Assembly: GCF_001721685.1 (NCBI RefSeq)
Contig: NZ_CP012502.1
Span: 1,364,001-1,428,000 of the forward strand
Origin: Salisediminibacterium beveridgei
GTDB lineage: Bacteria > Bacillota > Bacilli > Bacillales > Salisediminibacteriaceae
Reading direction: 5' to 3'
Length of the DNA stretch: 64,000 bases
Part shown: positions 16,423 to 24,173 of the stretch, piece after piece
Layout: every line of letters begins with the position of its first letter
How positions within the stretch are numbered: the first letter of the stretch is position 1
Program-made: the position numbers and the translations under genes
The notes under the pieces: generated by a model
Told to the model about the DNA's origin: nothing
The model's input: the letters and a program-made list of their open reading frames with translations, nothing else
The model's database searches: none

Positions 16423-18006
16423 TTGAATGAAATGACTGAACGCGTCCGATTCTGGGAAGTGCTATATCACTTAATCATCCAGGAGAAGATGCGATTAATC
16501 CATATGAACGAAACGGAAGAAACTGCCTGGATTGAAGACGACAGGCGAGAGTATTCGCAGATCATTCGCATTTCCCGTAAGAACTTTGATTGGAGTAACC
16601 AGCTCAGAGGGGATATTCAGCGAACACAAAAAACGGCGGAGGACCTGCGGAAAAAATTAAACCTCCGCCAGGCAAACGTAATCAATTTGATTCTATCGCA
16701 GTTCACGCCAATTGATGACTATGAGGAATTGTTATCCGGTGCATTGCCATTTACTGCTGGAGGAAAAGGGCAATTCCGCACGATCTTATTGACAATGGAT
16801 CAGTTGGAGGAGCGTTTTTTCCCATTGGCGACAGAATGGGAATTGACAGAGACCCCGTCGTTCATCCCAGTGCCCCAACTTGAAGTTCAGGGCAATGAAA
16901 CGGAAATCATTCAGACGATGAAACACATGATTAAAAAAGCATCGAGGGATAGGCAAAATCAGGAACAATCGCTTTTTTTACAGGGGAAACTCCGACTGAC
17001 CACCTTGCTTATAGGCGTCGTTGTTCCGATTTTTCTGTGGATGGAATATGTCGGATCCACAACAAGCACATTAACACTGGTGCAATTCGGCGCGAAGTAC
17101 GATCCACTGATTCTCGAAGGGGAATGGTGGCGCTTCTTTTCGGCGATGTTTATTCATATTGGACCATTTCACTTATTAATGAATTCTTTAGCGCTTTTGT
17201 TTCTCGGAGGAGCGGTCGAAAGAATATTTGGTTCAAAACGATTTCTGGTGATTTATTTTGTCGCAGGGCTTTTTGGTTCAGTGGCGAGTTTTGTATTTAA
17301 TGACAATATTTCTGCAGGGGCAAGTGGGGCAATCTTTGGTTGTTTTGGTGCGTTGCTTTACTTTGGTGCGAAGCATAAACGATTATTCTTCAGGACGATG
17401 GGCATGAACGTTATCGTTATCCTCGCTATTAATCTCGCGTTTGGCTTTCTCGTGCCCATGGTAGACAATGGCGCGCACATTGGTGGATTAATCGGCGGCT
17501 TTTTGGCATCCGCTATCACTGGTCTGCCCAATCACAGTCGTGATAAATCGATGCTGACAGCCCTCTTGGCAACCCTATTGTTATTATCAGCCCTGTTGTT
17601 TGCTGGTTTCAGACAGGATGTGGAACCGATGATGATGTCGTCAATTCAATTTCAGATGGCAGGCGAATGGGTGGATCAAAATGAATATGAACTTGCAAAG
17701 CCATACTTAAAAGAGATAATAGATTATAAGGAAGAGGATGTGAGAGAAGAAGTCTATGTAAACAGTCATTTTCTGTTATCGTATGTGTTTCTTCAGACAG
17801 ATGAGCTGGAAGAAGCTGAGGAAAAGCTCCGAAAGACGATTGAATTAGACGATCAGTTTCATGAAGCTTATTATAATCTCGCCCTGGTTATGATGGAGAA
17901 AGAGCAATATGAAGATGCTTATGAATATGCACAAGAGGCGGCGTTCATTCGTCCGGAAACAGAGGATTACCAATCGTTATTGAGAGAGATCGAAGAGCTT
18001 CTATAA
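16423..18006 (+). CDS. gluP: Rhomboid intramembrane serine protease GluP with C-terminal TPR
   Basis: About 527 residues. An N-terminal cytoplasmic domain (about 190 residues) precedes a six- to seven-helix rhomboid core. The catalytic Ser is in GASGAIFG (about residue 300) and the catalytic His in NGAHIGG (about 351). A conserved HIGPFHLLMN motif lies in helix 2. The C-terminal 100 residues hold two TPR repeats (YELAKPYLKEII..., AYYNLALVMMEKEQYEDAYEYA). This is the domain order of B. subtilis YqgP/GluP, which cleaves membrane proteins such as the magnesium transporter MgtE. Start: TTG 16423 (AGGGG 8 bases upstream) or GTG 16420; ATG 16432 is a third option. Confidence 0.9.
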   Translation: MNEMTERVRFWEVLYHLIIQEKMRLIHMNETEETAWIEDDRREYSQIIRISRKNFDWSNQLRGDIQRTQKTAEDLRKKLNLRQANVINLILSQFTPIDDYEELLSGALPFTAGGKGQFRTILLTMDQLEERFFPLATEWELTETPSFIPVPQLEVQGNETEIIQTMKHMIKKASRDRQNQEQSLFLQGKLRLTTLLIGVVVPIFLWMEYVGSTTSTLTLVQFGAKYDPLILEGEWWRFFSAMFIHIGPFHLLMNSLALLFLGGAVERIFGSKRFLVIYFVAGLFGSVASFVFNDNISAGASGAIFGCFGALLYFGAKHKRLFFRTMGMNVIVILAINLAFGFLVPMVDNGAHIGGLIGGFLASAITGLPNHSRDKSMLTALLATLLLLSALLFAGFRQDVEPMMMSSIQFQMAGEWVDQNEYELAKPYLKEIIDYKEEDVREEVYVNSHFLLSYVFLQTDELEEAEEKLRKTIELDDQFHEAYYNLALVMMEKEQYEDAYEYAQEAAFIRPETEDYQSLLREIEELL

Positions 18007-18011
18007 CAAAT

Positions 18012-18046
18012 TTCACCCCCGCAGATGCTAAATATACGGGGGTGAA
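18012..18046. terminator. Bidirectional terminator between gluP and yueI
   Basis: TTCACCCCCG / CGGGGGTGAA stem with a 15-base loop between convergent genes. Confidence 0.75.
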
Positions 18047-18053
18047 TGTTGTA

Positions 18054-18443
18054 TTAACTTTGGATATCATAACGGTACAAGTCATCTTTAATGAACTCAG
18101 GCTGCTCTCTTGTAGCATGATCTTCGGCGAGGAGCGCACCAACAGGCGATGATTTTGAATCATTAATAATGGTAAATGGTACACGATGACGGTTAGCGAG
18201 TTGGATATAATCACTGTAAAAAGTATAATTCATTGCACCGTTGATATAGAGTCTGGCATTTTTGTGTTTGGTCATGGCTTCTCCCATTTGAGAATAAGTA
18301 CCTCTTTTTCTGACTTGTGAACGGGTGAGTGCGATGATCACACGTTCAGCAAAATTGCTGAGAAAGAGCGCTTTTTCCTCGGGTTTCAGATCCGGTTTTC
18401 CATAGATCCCTTCTGAAAGGATTTGTTCAAGTTTTTGATTCAT
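18054..18443 (-). CDS. yueI: DUF1694 protein, YueI-like
   Basis: 129 residues, cytoplasmic, matching the DUF1694/YueI family by length and sequence style: an N-terminal helix with IYGKPDLKPEEKALFLSNFAERVIIALT, and FTIINDSKSSPVGALLAED later. The fold is reported as RNA-binding-like (related to ribosomal L7Ae/L30e), but no role is established. In B. subtilis yueI is not in this neighbourhood. It is transcribed alone on the minus strand. Confidence 0.75.
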   Translation of the reverse strand: MNQKLEQILSEGIYGKPDLKPEEKALFLSNFAERVIIALTRSQVRKRGTYSQMGEAMTKHKNARLYINGAMNYTFYSDYIQLANRHRVPFTIINDSKSSPVGALLAEDHATREQPEFIKDDLYRYDIQS

Positions 18444-18526
18444 GTTTACATGCTCCTTTATCTGTTTCTTTTTCCTATTATAACAGTTACTTATGAAGCT
18501 GCAACTGAATTGTTCGGATTTTCACT

Positions 18527-18554
18527 TTGTTCAACAGTTGAATATTGATATACT
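18527..18554 (+). promoter_or_regulatory. Putative sigma-A promoter for yqgQ-glcK
   Basis: TTGTTC, 16-base spacer, TATACT, about 45 bases before the yqgQ start. Confidence 0.5.
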
Positions 18555-18598
18555 ATACAAAGGTAAAAACAGATTGACATGCCAAGCGGAGGTAATCA

Positions 18599-18802
18599 AT
18601 GACATATTATGAATTGTTACAGGCTTTGAAGCCGTATCATTCCTTTATTTACACCGGAGACAAGCTGAGAGATCTTGATTTGATTGAAGAGGATGTTAAA
18701 GAACTTAGAAGATTGGGACTGATTGAACAAGCGTTCTTTCGGGATGCGATGCTTGTTATCTCGAAAGAACGGCATCAATTACTATCAAAACGCGAAGGAT
18801 GA
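18599..18802 (+). CDS. yqgQ: DUF910 protein YqgQ
   Basis: 67 residues, all-helical, with the DUF910 pattern (YYELLQALKPYHSFIYTGDKLRDLDLIEEDVKELRRLGLI). In B. subtilis yqgQ is directly upstream of glcK (yqgR) in the rhomboid yqgP operon, as here. It may bind nucleic acid, judging from the compact three-helix fold, but its role is unknown. Start ATG 18599 has GCGGAGG upstream. The glcK start lies 8 bases after its stop. Confidence 0.88.
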   Translation: MTYYELLQALKPYHSFIYTGDKLRDLDLIEEDVKELRRLGLIEQAFFRDAMLVISKERHQLLSKREG

Positions 18803-18809
18803 TGAAAAA

Positions 18810-19790
18810 GTGAAGAATGTATATGCAGGAATTGATATTGGCGGAACAACGGTGAAGATGGCTTTAATCGACGAAGAAGGAACCATTTTTGACAAGTGGG
18901 AGATTCCTACGGACAAGCGGGAATCGGGTAAACATATTCTCCGGGATATTGCAGCTTCATTGCATCAGGCAACGGGTCGTTTACATAACGTGCATCATAT
19001 CCTTGGAGCAGGGGTTGGCGCCCCTGGTTACATTGATGTGGAGAATGGTGTGATTGTCGAAGCAGTCAATCTCGGATGGAAAAATGTTGCAGTCTCAGCA
19101 GAGTTGGGCGAAGCACTGGGTGTGCCTGTATTTGCCGATAATGATGCTAATCTCGCTGCTGCAGGTGAAAAATGGAAAGGTGCAGGTGGTGATGCGGATA
19201 ACCTTCTGGCCGTCACACTCGGAACAGGTGTCGGTGGTGGCATTATTGCAGGGGGAGAAATCCTGCACGGTTATGCAGGTCTCGCAGGGGAAATCGGGCA
19301 TATTACTGTACTGAAAGAGGGTGGTGCGCCATGCAATTGTGGCAAACAGGGCTGTTTAGAAACGGTCTCTTCAGCAACCGGTATTGCACGAATGGCGAAA
19401 GAGGCTTTAAATCAATTTGATGGAGAATCAGAACTAAAAAACATACAAACTGCAAATGGCACCATCGAAGCAAAAGATGTGTTTGCCGAAGCAGCTAAAG
19501 GCGATGAACTTGCCTCATCTATCGTACGTGAATCGATGGATCACCTCGGATTCACATTAGCAAATCTTTGCAATTCCTTGAATCCACAGGTTGTAGTCAT
19601 CGGCGGAGGAGTATCAAAAGCGGGAGAACAATTACTGGAAGCTATGCGTGGCTCATTTACCCGTTTTTCCATTCCGAAAATCGCTCAGGAGACGGAAATA
19701 AAAATTGCCACCCTCGGTAATGACGCGGGTGTGATTGGAGCAGCCTGGCTTGCAAAGCAGAAACTGATCACCCCTGAAGCATCCAGGTGA
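18810..19790 (+). CDS. glcK: Glucokinase, ROK family
   Basis: About 326 residues. It phosphorylates glucose to glucose 6-phosphate with ATP. The N-terminal phosphate loop is DIGGTTVKMALID. The ROK zinc site CNCGKQGCLET near residue 175 and the catalytic/sugar-binding stretches AGVGAPGYIDVE and ADNDANLAA are all present. GTG 18810 is the preferred start because IDIGGTT should be near the N-terminus. The same frame runs upstream through yqgQ to a TTG at 18723 but without family-like sequence. Translation is probably coupled to yqgQ. Confidence 0.94.
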   Translation: MKNVYAGIDIGGTTVKMALIDEEGTIFDKWEIPTDKRESGKHILRDIAASLHQATGRLHNVHHILGAGVGAPGYIDVENGVIVEAVNLGWKNVAVSAELGEALGVPVFADNDANLAAAGEKWKGAGGDADNLLAVTLGTGVGGGIIAGGEILHGYAGLAGEIGHITVLKEGGAPCNCGKQGCLETVSSATGIARMAKEALNQFDGESELKNIQTANGTIEAKDVFAEAAKGDELASSIVRESMDHLGFTLANLCNSLNPQVVVIGGGVSKAGEQLLEAMRGSFTRFSIPKIAQETEIKIATLGNDAGVIGAAWLAKQKLITPEASR

Positions 19791-19794
19791 TTGT

Positions 19795-20487
19795 ATGAAC
19801 CTGATGGCTTGTCAAAAGGTCTCCAATGCCCGGGTACACGGAATTGATTTTACTGTTAGAGAAGGCGAAATAATAACCTTAATTGGCCCCTCCGGTTCAG
19901 GTAAATCAAGCTTATTGTTTTTGTTTAATCGTCTGATGGATCCTGATGAGGGTGAAGTGTACTGGTACGGTAAACCTTTATCGACTTACCCGGTTGAAGA
20001 AGTCAGGCAGAAAATAGGAATGGTTTTTCAATCGTCATCTCTGTTTGACGGTTCAGTGGAAGAGAATTTAAAGTTTGGCCCATCTCTCAGAGGAGAATGG
20101 GATCAAAAACTCGGGATTTCGTTATTGAACCAGGTTGATTTACCGGAATCCTATCTTGGTAAAAATGCTGATCAGCTGTCAGGTGGAGAACAGCAGAGAG
20201 TAGCATTTGCCCGAACCTTGGCAAATAAACCTGAAGTATTGCTGCTTGACGAAGTAACAAGCGCTTTGGACGTGAAAAGTGTGGAAATCGTTGAAGAGTT
20301 AATCAGGAGCCTGATGCAGGATCATGTGAAAGCTGTTCTGATGGTTACGCATGATATTAAACAGGCAAAGCGTTTAGGGGACTGGACGATTTATATGGAA
20401 GAAGGCCGAATCATTGAACAAGGGAAGACTAAGTCGATGTTATCAAATCCTTCAACGTACGAATTAAGTAAGTTTATGGATTTATAA
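19795..20487 (+). CDS. fetA: ABC transporter ATP-binding protein, FetA/YbbL type
   Basis: 230 residues, a single nucleotide-binding domain: Walker A GPSGSGKS, Q-loop VFQSS, signature LSGGEQQRVAFAR, Walker B VLLLDEVTSALD, switch HD (THDIKQA). It is paired with the FetB/UPF0014 permease gene 26 bases downstream, so it should power that transporter. FetAB-type systems are associated with iron export and peroxide tolerance in E. coli; the substrate here is inferred from the partner. The ATG lies 4 bases after the glcK stop, with AGGTGA inside the glcK end, suggesting one operon with yqgQ-glcK. Confidence 0.85.
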   Translation: MNLMACQKVSNARVHGIDFTVREGEIITLIGPSGSGKSSLLFLFNRLMDPDEGEVYWYGKPLSTYPVEEVRQKIGMVFQSSSLFDGSVEENLKFGPSLRGEWDQKLGISLLNQVDLPESYLGKNADQLSGGEQQRVAFARTLANKPEVLLLDEVTSALDVKSVEIVEELIRSLMQDHVKAVLMVTHDIKQAKRLGDWTIYMEEGRIIEQGKTKSMLSNPSTYELSKFMDL

Positions 20488-20512
20488 TTAACGGATTTCA
20501 TAAAGAAAGGAA

Positions 20513-21313
20513 ATGAGTGTATTGGCACCTGAAATATCAAATGTAGCCATGTCATTTTTAATTGTCTTTGTATTAATTCCGGTGTCACTCTCCTATTTTT
20601 ATGCATTGGGAATGGAAAAGTCGATTCTCTGGTCTTCGTTAAGAGGATTTATTCAATTAATTGTGATCGGTTACGTACTTACTTTTCTCTTTTCGCTTGA
20701 GGCATTTACAGGTATCTCCATTATGTTGACCGTGATGATCACAGTGGCCAGCTTTCATGCAAGTCAAAAAGGAACAGGTATTCCGAATATCCGCGCGATT
20801 GTTTTCCTTGTGATTTCACTTGTATCAGTGCTGGTCATTCTGATGTGGCTGACCTTTCAAATGATTGACTTTAAACCCGATCAGGTCATCCCGATGAGTG
20901 GAATGGTCATCGGCAACAGTATGGTCGCGATTGGTTTGGCTCTTGAACGCATGAAAAGTGAATTTAAAGAGGGGTCCGGACGGATCCTGGCTGCATTATC
21001 ACTTGGAGCTACCCCGAAAAAAGCTTCAAGAATTCTTGTGAAACGAGTTGTAAAAGCTTCGATGATTCCCAACGTAGACGGGTTAAAAACCATCGGCCTT
21101 GTGCAACTTCCAGGGATGATGACCGGATTAATTCTCGGAGGAGTTGCCCCGATTGATGCAATACGTTATCAGATCGTGATTTCATTAAGCATTTTTGCGT
21201 CTGTTTCACTCAGTGCTATGATCGTAACAATGATCAGCTACAGATATTTCTTTAATAAAGACAGTCAACTGGTAACGATGACCGAGGGTGAACAATTGGA
21301 AGGAGGAGGGTAA
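20513..21313 (+). CDS. fetB: UPF0014 permease, FetB-type iron exporter subunit
   Basis: About 266 residues with seven predicted membrane helices. Family features include the helix-rich N-terminus, a cytoplasmic loop RMKSEFKEGSGRILAALSLGATPKKA, and the strongly conserved PNVDGLKTIGLVQLPGMMTGLILGG near residue 185. This is the UPF0014/FetB/YbbM family, partner of FetA. ATG 20513 is only 2 bases from AAAGG, so the in-frame TTG at 20522 is a plausible alternative start. A hypothetical secreted protein follows 2 bases after the stop. Confidence 0.87.
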   Translation: MSVLAPEISNVAMSFLIVFVLIPVSLSYFYALGMEKSILWSSLRGFIQLIVIGYVLTFLFSLEAFTGISIMLTVMITVASFHASQKGTGIPNIRAIVFLVISLVSVLVILMWLTFQMIDFKPDQVIPMSGMVIGNSMVAIGLALERMKSEFKEGSGRILAALSLGATPKKASRILVKRVVKASMIPNVDGLKTIGLVQLPGMMTGLILGGVAPIDAIRYQIVISLSIFASVSLSAMIVTMISYRYFFNKDSQLVTMTEGEQLEGGG

Positions 21314-21314
21314 G

Positions 21315-21860
21315 ATGAAGTCTAATAAAATTGTCCTATTGCTTCCTCTTGCTTCGATGATTCTGCTTTTCGTTTTTGGTTATTTCAGTTTGGCAAATGA
21401 TGAGACCATCACCCACCTTGAACTTCAGGACTATGTGAACACTGATACGACAGTGAATGATAATCAAATTCAGTTGACCTGGCGATGGGAACAGCTTCCT
21501 GATGGCTCGCTTTTTGGAAATGACTACATTGAAATTCATTTTGAAGATACCACTCAGGTCGATTATGCAAAAGTGACGCTTTTCTCTCGCAATGAAGAGA
21601 TTTACTCTGTGAGAGAATGGATAGAGACCGGTGAGGATCGAATCGCGATACCATTCCCAACCAGTATGGAAGATCAAAATGTATTTGGACCAAATGGCAG
21701 TGTGACGGTAACCTTTGATGAATCATCAGAAATTGAATCAGTTGATTATGTTCATACCTGGATGGATGTGGAGGTGCCAAAAACAGACGGGCCCTCTCTG
21801 GAGGAACGTTTTGAAGAAGCAGGGATGATTAACTACTGGAGAAAGCGTGTTGACAAATGA
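21315..21860 (+). CDS. Uncharacterised secreted or membrane-anchored protein
   Basis: 181 residues. An N-terminal hydrophobic segment (IVLLLPLASMILLFVFGYFSLA) acts as a signal peptide or anchor, followed by a beta-rich, acidic extracellular domain (QIQLTWRWEQLPDGSLFGNDYIEIHF ... VTVTFDE) ending in an amphipathic helix. I do not recognise the family. GGAGGAGGG lies 5 bases before ATG 21315. It overlaps the next gene by 4 bases (ATGA), placing it in an operon between fetB and the fusion gene. Confidence 0.7.
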   Translation: MKSNKIVLLLPLASMILLFVFGYFSLANDETITHLELQDYVNTDTTVNDNQIQLTWRWEQLPDGSLFGNDYIEIHFEDTTQVDYAKVTLFSRNEEIYSVREWIETGEDRIAIPFPTSMEDQNVFGPNGSVTVTFDESSEIESVDYVHTWMDVEVPKTDGPSLEERFEEAGMINYWRKRVDK

Positions 21861-22942
21861 GAGGGATGTCCTACCAACGAGGTGTTATTTTTGTAGGGAA
21901 TCGCTATTTGGCAGGTGCAGAAGATTGGGGAAAGACTTCCACATCGTGGGCTGAACCGTTAACCGTAAAAGCGATGATGAAGGTATCGCTTAAGGTATAT
22001 AAAGCGATGCCGGTGTGGTATCACCTCTTGTCTGTATCCGCTCTCTTTGCCAGTATGATTCCATGGATGGCAGGCTGGTATCAACCGGGTGAATGGATCG
22101 GTTTTCCTGTTTATTTGTGGGGGTATTTCTTTTTGGGGACCCATTTCTGGTTTCCAGAAGAGATGAAACGGTATCACGGTGCAGAACACAAGGTATTTTC
22201 CAGTGATGAACTGATCTCGGTAAGGAATATTAAAATAATTAATGACGCGGAGATTACCAACAGATACTGCTCCACAAACGTAATTGTACTGTACTTCATT
22301 CAGTTGCCAATTATCCTGATGGCAATACTCTTATTAACTTCAGCGCCTTTTTTTCATCAACTGGAGTGGTCAACCTATCTTAATTTGCTTCTGTTGCCAT
22401 TTTCTCTAAAGTGGCTGAATCGAAGTGTTCGCGGCCGAAGACTGCGCAATGGAATCCTGACACTTTCATATGCGGCTCAGCGACACGTAACGACGCTTGA
22501 ACCAAATGAAAAACACCTTAAAACAGCTGTCAAAGCCTATCGACGTGTTTTACTGAAGGAGTCTCCGGGAAGACTGAAACAAGAGCGACCATTTGGCAAA
22601 CCTAAGAAGAGAAACAAAAAGGAGGAATCCAAGATGGCAATTGCAGATATAACGATTGTGCCGTTAGGGTCAGGTTCGACCAGTGTGTCAGAAGTTGTGG
22701 CAAGCGTTCATCAATTATTGAAAGACACTGAACTGCCAATCCAATATGAGTTGACACCGATGAGTACGATCATCGAAGGAAAACCTGAAGATTTATATGA
22801 TATCATTCGTCAGGTCCACGAAGTACCATTTAAACATGGGCACCAGCGGATTGCACTGAATATCCGTATCGATGACCGTCGGGATAAGGAATCAGGCATG
22901 GCGCTGAAATTGAAAGCTGTTAATGAGCGATTGAATGAGTAA
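21857..22942 (+). CDS. DUF1385 membrane protein fused in frame to a YqgV-like (MTH1187/thiamine-binding) domain
   Basis: 361 codons with no stop between two parts. Residues 1-259 are a membrane protein with about four helices and the DUF1385 hallmarks YHGAEHKVFS and NRYCSTN. Residues 260-361 (MAIADITIVPLGSGSTSVSEVV...) are a complete YqgV-type protein of the MTH1187/DUF77 thiamine-binding-like family, the gene expected at this spot in B. subtilis. The join KKEESKM is encoded by AAAAAGGAGGAATCCAAGATG, a good ribosome-binding site plus ATG at 22634. The downstream protein may therefore also be made separately. It looks like a lost stop codon. In B. subtilis a DUF1385 protein is encoded by yqhQ next to yqhP, and no such gene is present at that site here. 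Confidence 0.78.
   Translation: MRGMSYQRGVIFVGNRYLAGAEDWGKTSTSWAEPLTVKAMMKVSLKVYKAMPVWYHLLSVSALFASMIPWMAGWYQPGEWIGFPVYLWGYFFLGTHFWFPEEMKRYHGAEHKVFSSDELISVRNIKIINDAEITNRYCSTNVIVLYFIQLPIILMAILLLTSAPFFHQLEWSTYLNLLLLPFSLKWLNRSVRGRRLRNGILTLSYAAQRHVTTLEPNEKHLKTAVKAYRRVLLKESPGRLKQERPFGKPKKRNKKEESKMAIADITIVPLGSGSTSVSEVVASVHQLLKDTELPIQYELTPMSTIIEGKPEDLYDIIRQVHEVPFKHGHQRIALNIRIDDRRDKESGMALKLKAVNERLNE
22634..22942 (+). CDS. yqgV: Possible internal start: YqgV, MTH1187-family thiamine-binding-like protein
   Basis: Alternative translation start inside the fusion ORF. AAAAAGGAGG lies 8 bases before ATG 22634 and the product (102 residues) has the normal YqgV length and N-terminus. The small ferredoxin-like fold is known to bind thiamine-type ligands in some members. 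Listed separately because the sequence supports both a fusion and an independently initiated protein. Confidence 0.6.
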   Translation: MAIADITIVPLGSGSTSVSEVVASVHQLLKDTELPIQYELTPMSTIIEGKPEDLYDIIRQVHEVPFKHGHQRIALNIRIDDRRDKESGMALKLKAVNERLNE

Positions 22943-22947
22943 TAATG

Positions 22948-22989
22948 AAAAAAGCTGACCAGGTCCCCAAACCTGGTCAGCTTTTTTTC
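22948..22989. terminator. Bidirectional terminator between yqgV and yqgW
   Basis: AAAAAAGCTGACCAGGT / ACCTGGTCAGCTTTTTTT stem-loop, T-runs in both directions. Confidence 0.92.
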
Positions 22990-22998
22990 GGTGATAAA

Positions 22999-23181
22999 TT
23001 AAACGGTCCCGCCACCGCCGGTAAAAATAATGGAGAAAAGTGTCATCACTGAAAACCAGCCGAAAACAGCTACTGAAACGGCCGCAAATCCGACACCGAA
23101 GAAATTTTTACGCTTGAGTTCAACATAGCCACCAATTACTGAAAATATGGCAACGAGTAATGTGAGAATCCCCAAAAACAT
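22999..23181 (-). CDS. yqgW: DUF2759 small membrane protein, YqgW
   Basis: 60 residues with two membrane helices (FLGILTLLVAIFSVIGGY and VGFAAVSVAVFGWFSVMTLFSII) and a glycine-rich tail. It matches the DUF2759 family and the B. subtilis yqgV-yqgW-yqgX order. The ATG at 23181 is chosen because AAGGAGGT lies 9 bases upstream on the minus strand; the longer frame to 23220 lacks a site. Function unknown. Confidence 0.82.
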   Translation of the reverse strand: MFLGILTLLVAIFSVIGGYVELKRKNFFGVGFAAVSVAVFGWFSVMTLFSIIFTGGGGTV

Positions 23182-23339
23182 AACCAGTACCTCCTTAATC
23201 AATCGTGTTATTGACATCATGTTAATCGTATTTAATGATGATTATCTTTTATTTTACTTTTTTTTTATTTGTTTGTCGAGGGACAGCTTTTTCTTGTATG
23301 ATAGGATAGAATGATACCGAATGACTTGGAGGAATTAAG

Positions 23340-23975
23340 ATGAAATGGACAAAAATATCGCTAGGCCCTCTGCAGACAAATGGTTATTTGCTTGAACATG
23401 AGGGGGAAGCAGTTATGATTGATCCCGGAGGTGAAGAGGATCGCGTAAATGCCCTTTTACAAGAACGCAGCTTAAAGCTTAAAGCCATCTGGCTTACCCA
23501 TGCACATTTTGATCATATTGGCGCAGTCCAGCCATTGCGGGAGAAATGGGATTGTCCAGTTTATTTACATGAGGAAGAGAAAGACTGGCTCGTCAATCCG
23601 ACTCTGAATGGTTCTGGATTATTTGCAGGTATAGAGAAAATTGCAGCAGAACCAGCAGAAGAGCTGATAAAAGCTGAAGGCATATTAGGTGATGGCGGTT
23701 TCGCCTGTGAAGTGTATCATACACCAGGCCATTCACCTGGCAGTGTGTCTTTTTATTTCAATGAAGAAAATGTTATATTTTCCGGAGACGTATTGTTTAT
23801 GGCAGGTGTTGGAAGAACAGATTTACCAGGAGGAGATCAGGAGACGTTAATGAGGACGATTCAAATGCGCATGCTGACACTCCCTGCAAATACTTCTGTG
23901 GCCAATGGGCACGGGCCTTTAACAACAATCGGTGATGAAAAAAGATCAAATCCTTTTTTGATGGATTTGAACTGA
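23340..23975 (+). CDS. yqgX: Metallo-beta-lactamase-fold hydrolase, YqgX (glyoxalase II-like)
   Basis: 211 residues with the full set of metal ligands: THAHFDH (residues about 58-64), HTPGHSPGS (about 128), FSGDVLF (Asp, about 148) and NGHGPLT (about 190). The family includes glyoxalase II-like thioesterases; in bacilli YqgX may act on bacillithiol adducts or related thioesters, but the substrate is not certain. Start ATG 23340 follows TTGGAGG. It lies next to yqgW, as in B. subtilis, transcribed away from it. Confidence 0.88.
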   Translation: MKWTKISLGPLQTNGYLLEHEGEAVMIDPGGEEDRVNALLQERSLKLKAIWLTHAHFDHIGAVQPLREKWDCPVYLHEEEKDWLVNPTLNGSGLFAGIEKIAAEPAEELIKAEGILGDGGFACEVYHTPGHSPGSVSFYFNEENVIFSGDVLFMAGVGRTDLPGGDQETLMRTIQMRMLTLPANTSVANGHGPLTTIGDEKRSNPFLMDLN

Positions 23976-24007
23976 TGAGAAACGCTTTGAATTGAGATAA
24001 AAAAAGG

Positions 24008-24035
24008 GGCTTTCTATGGGGGAACATAGAAAGCC
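24008..24035 (+). terminator. Terminator hairpin after yqgX
   Basis: Perfect stem GGCTTTCTATG / CATAGAAAGCC with loop GGGGAA; the T-run is short (GTTTG). Confidence 0.6.
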
Positions 24036-24173
24036 GTTTGGGGAGTTAATCAAGTACCAATGAACTTTGAAGGGGAGGGGGAACTCCCGAAAATCATTGT
24101 CCTACTGATAATTCTATTATAATCAGAGGTTAACATCATGTCAACAGTGTTAACTTATTTTTTGGAGGAAACG

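Noticed and set aside
23998..24173. Riboswitch-like leader before the MidA-type methyltransferase gene
   Set aside because: One terminator hairpin and a short GGGGAACTCCC palindrome are present, but no known riboswitch core.
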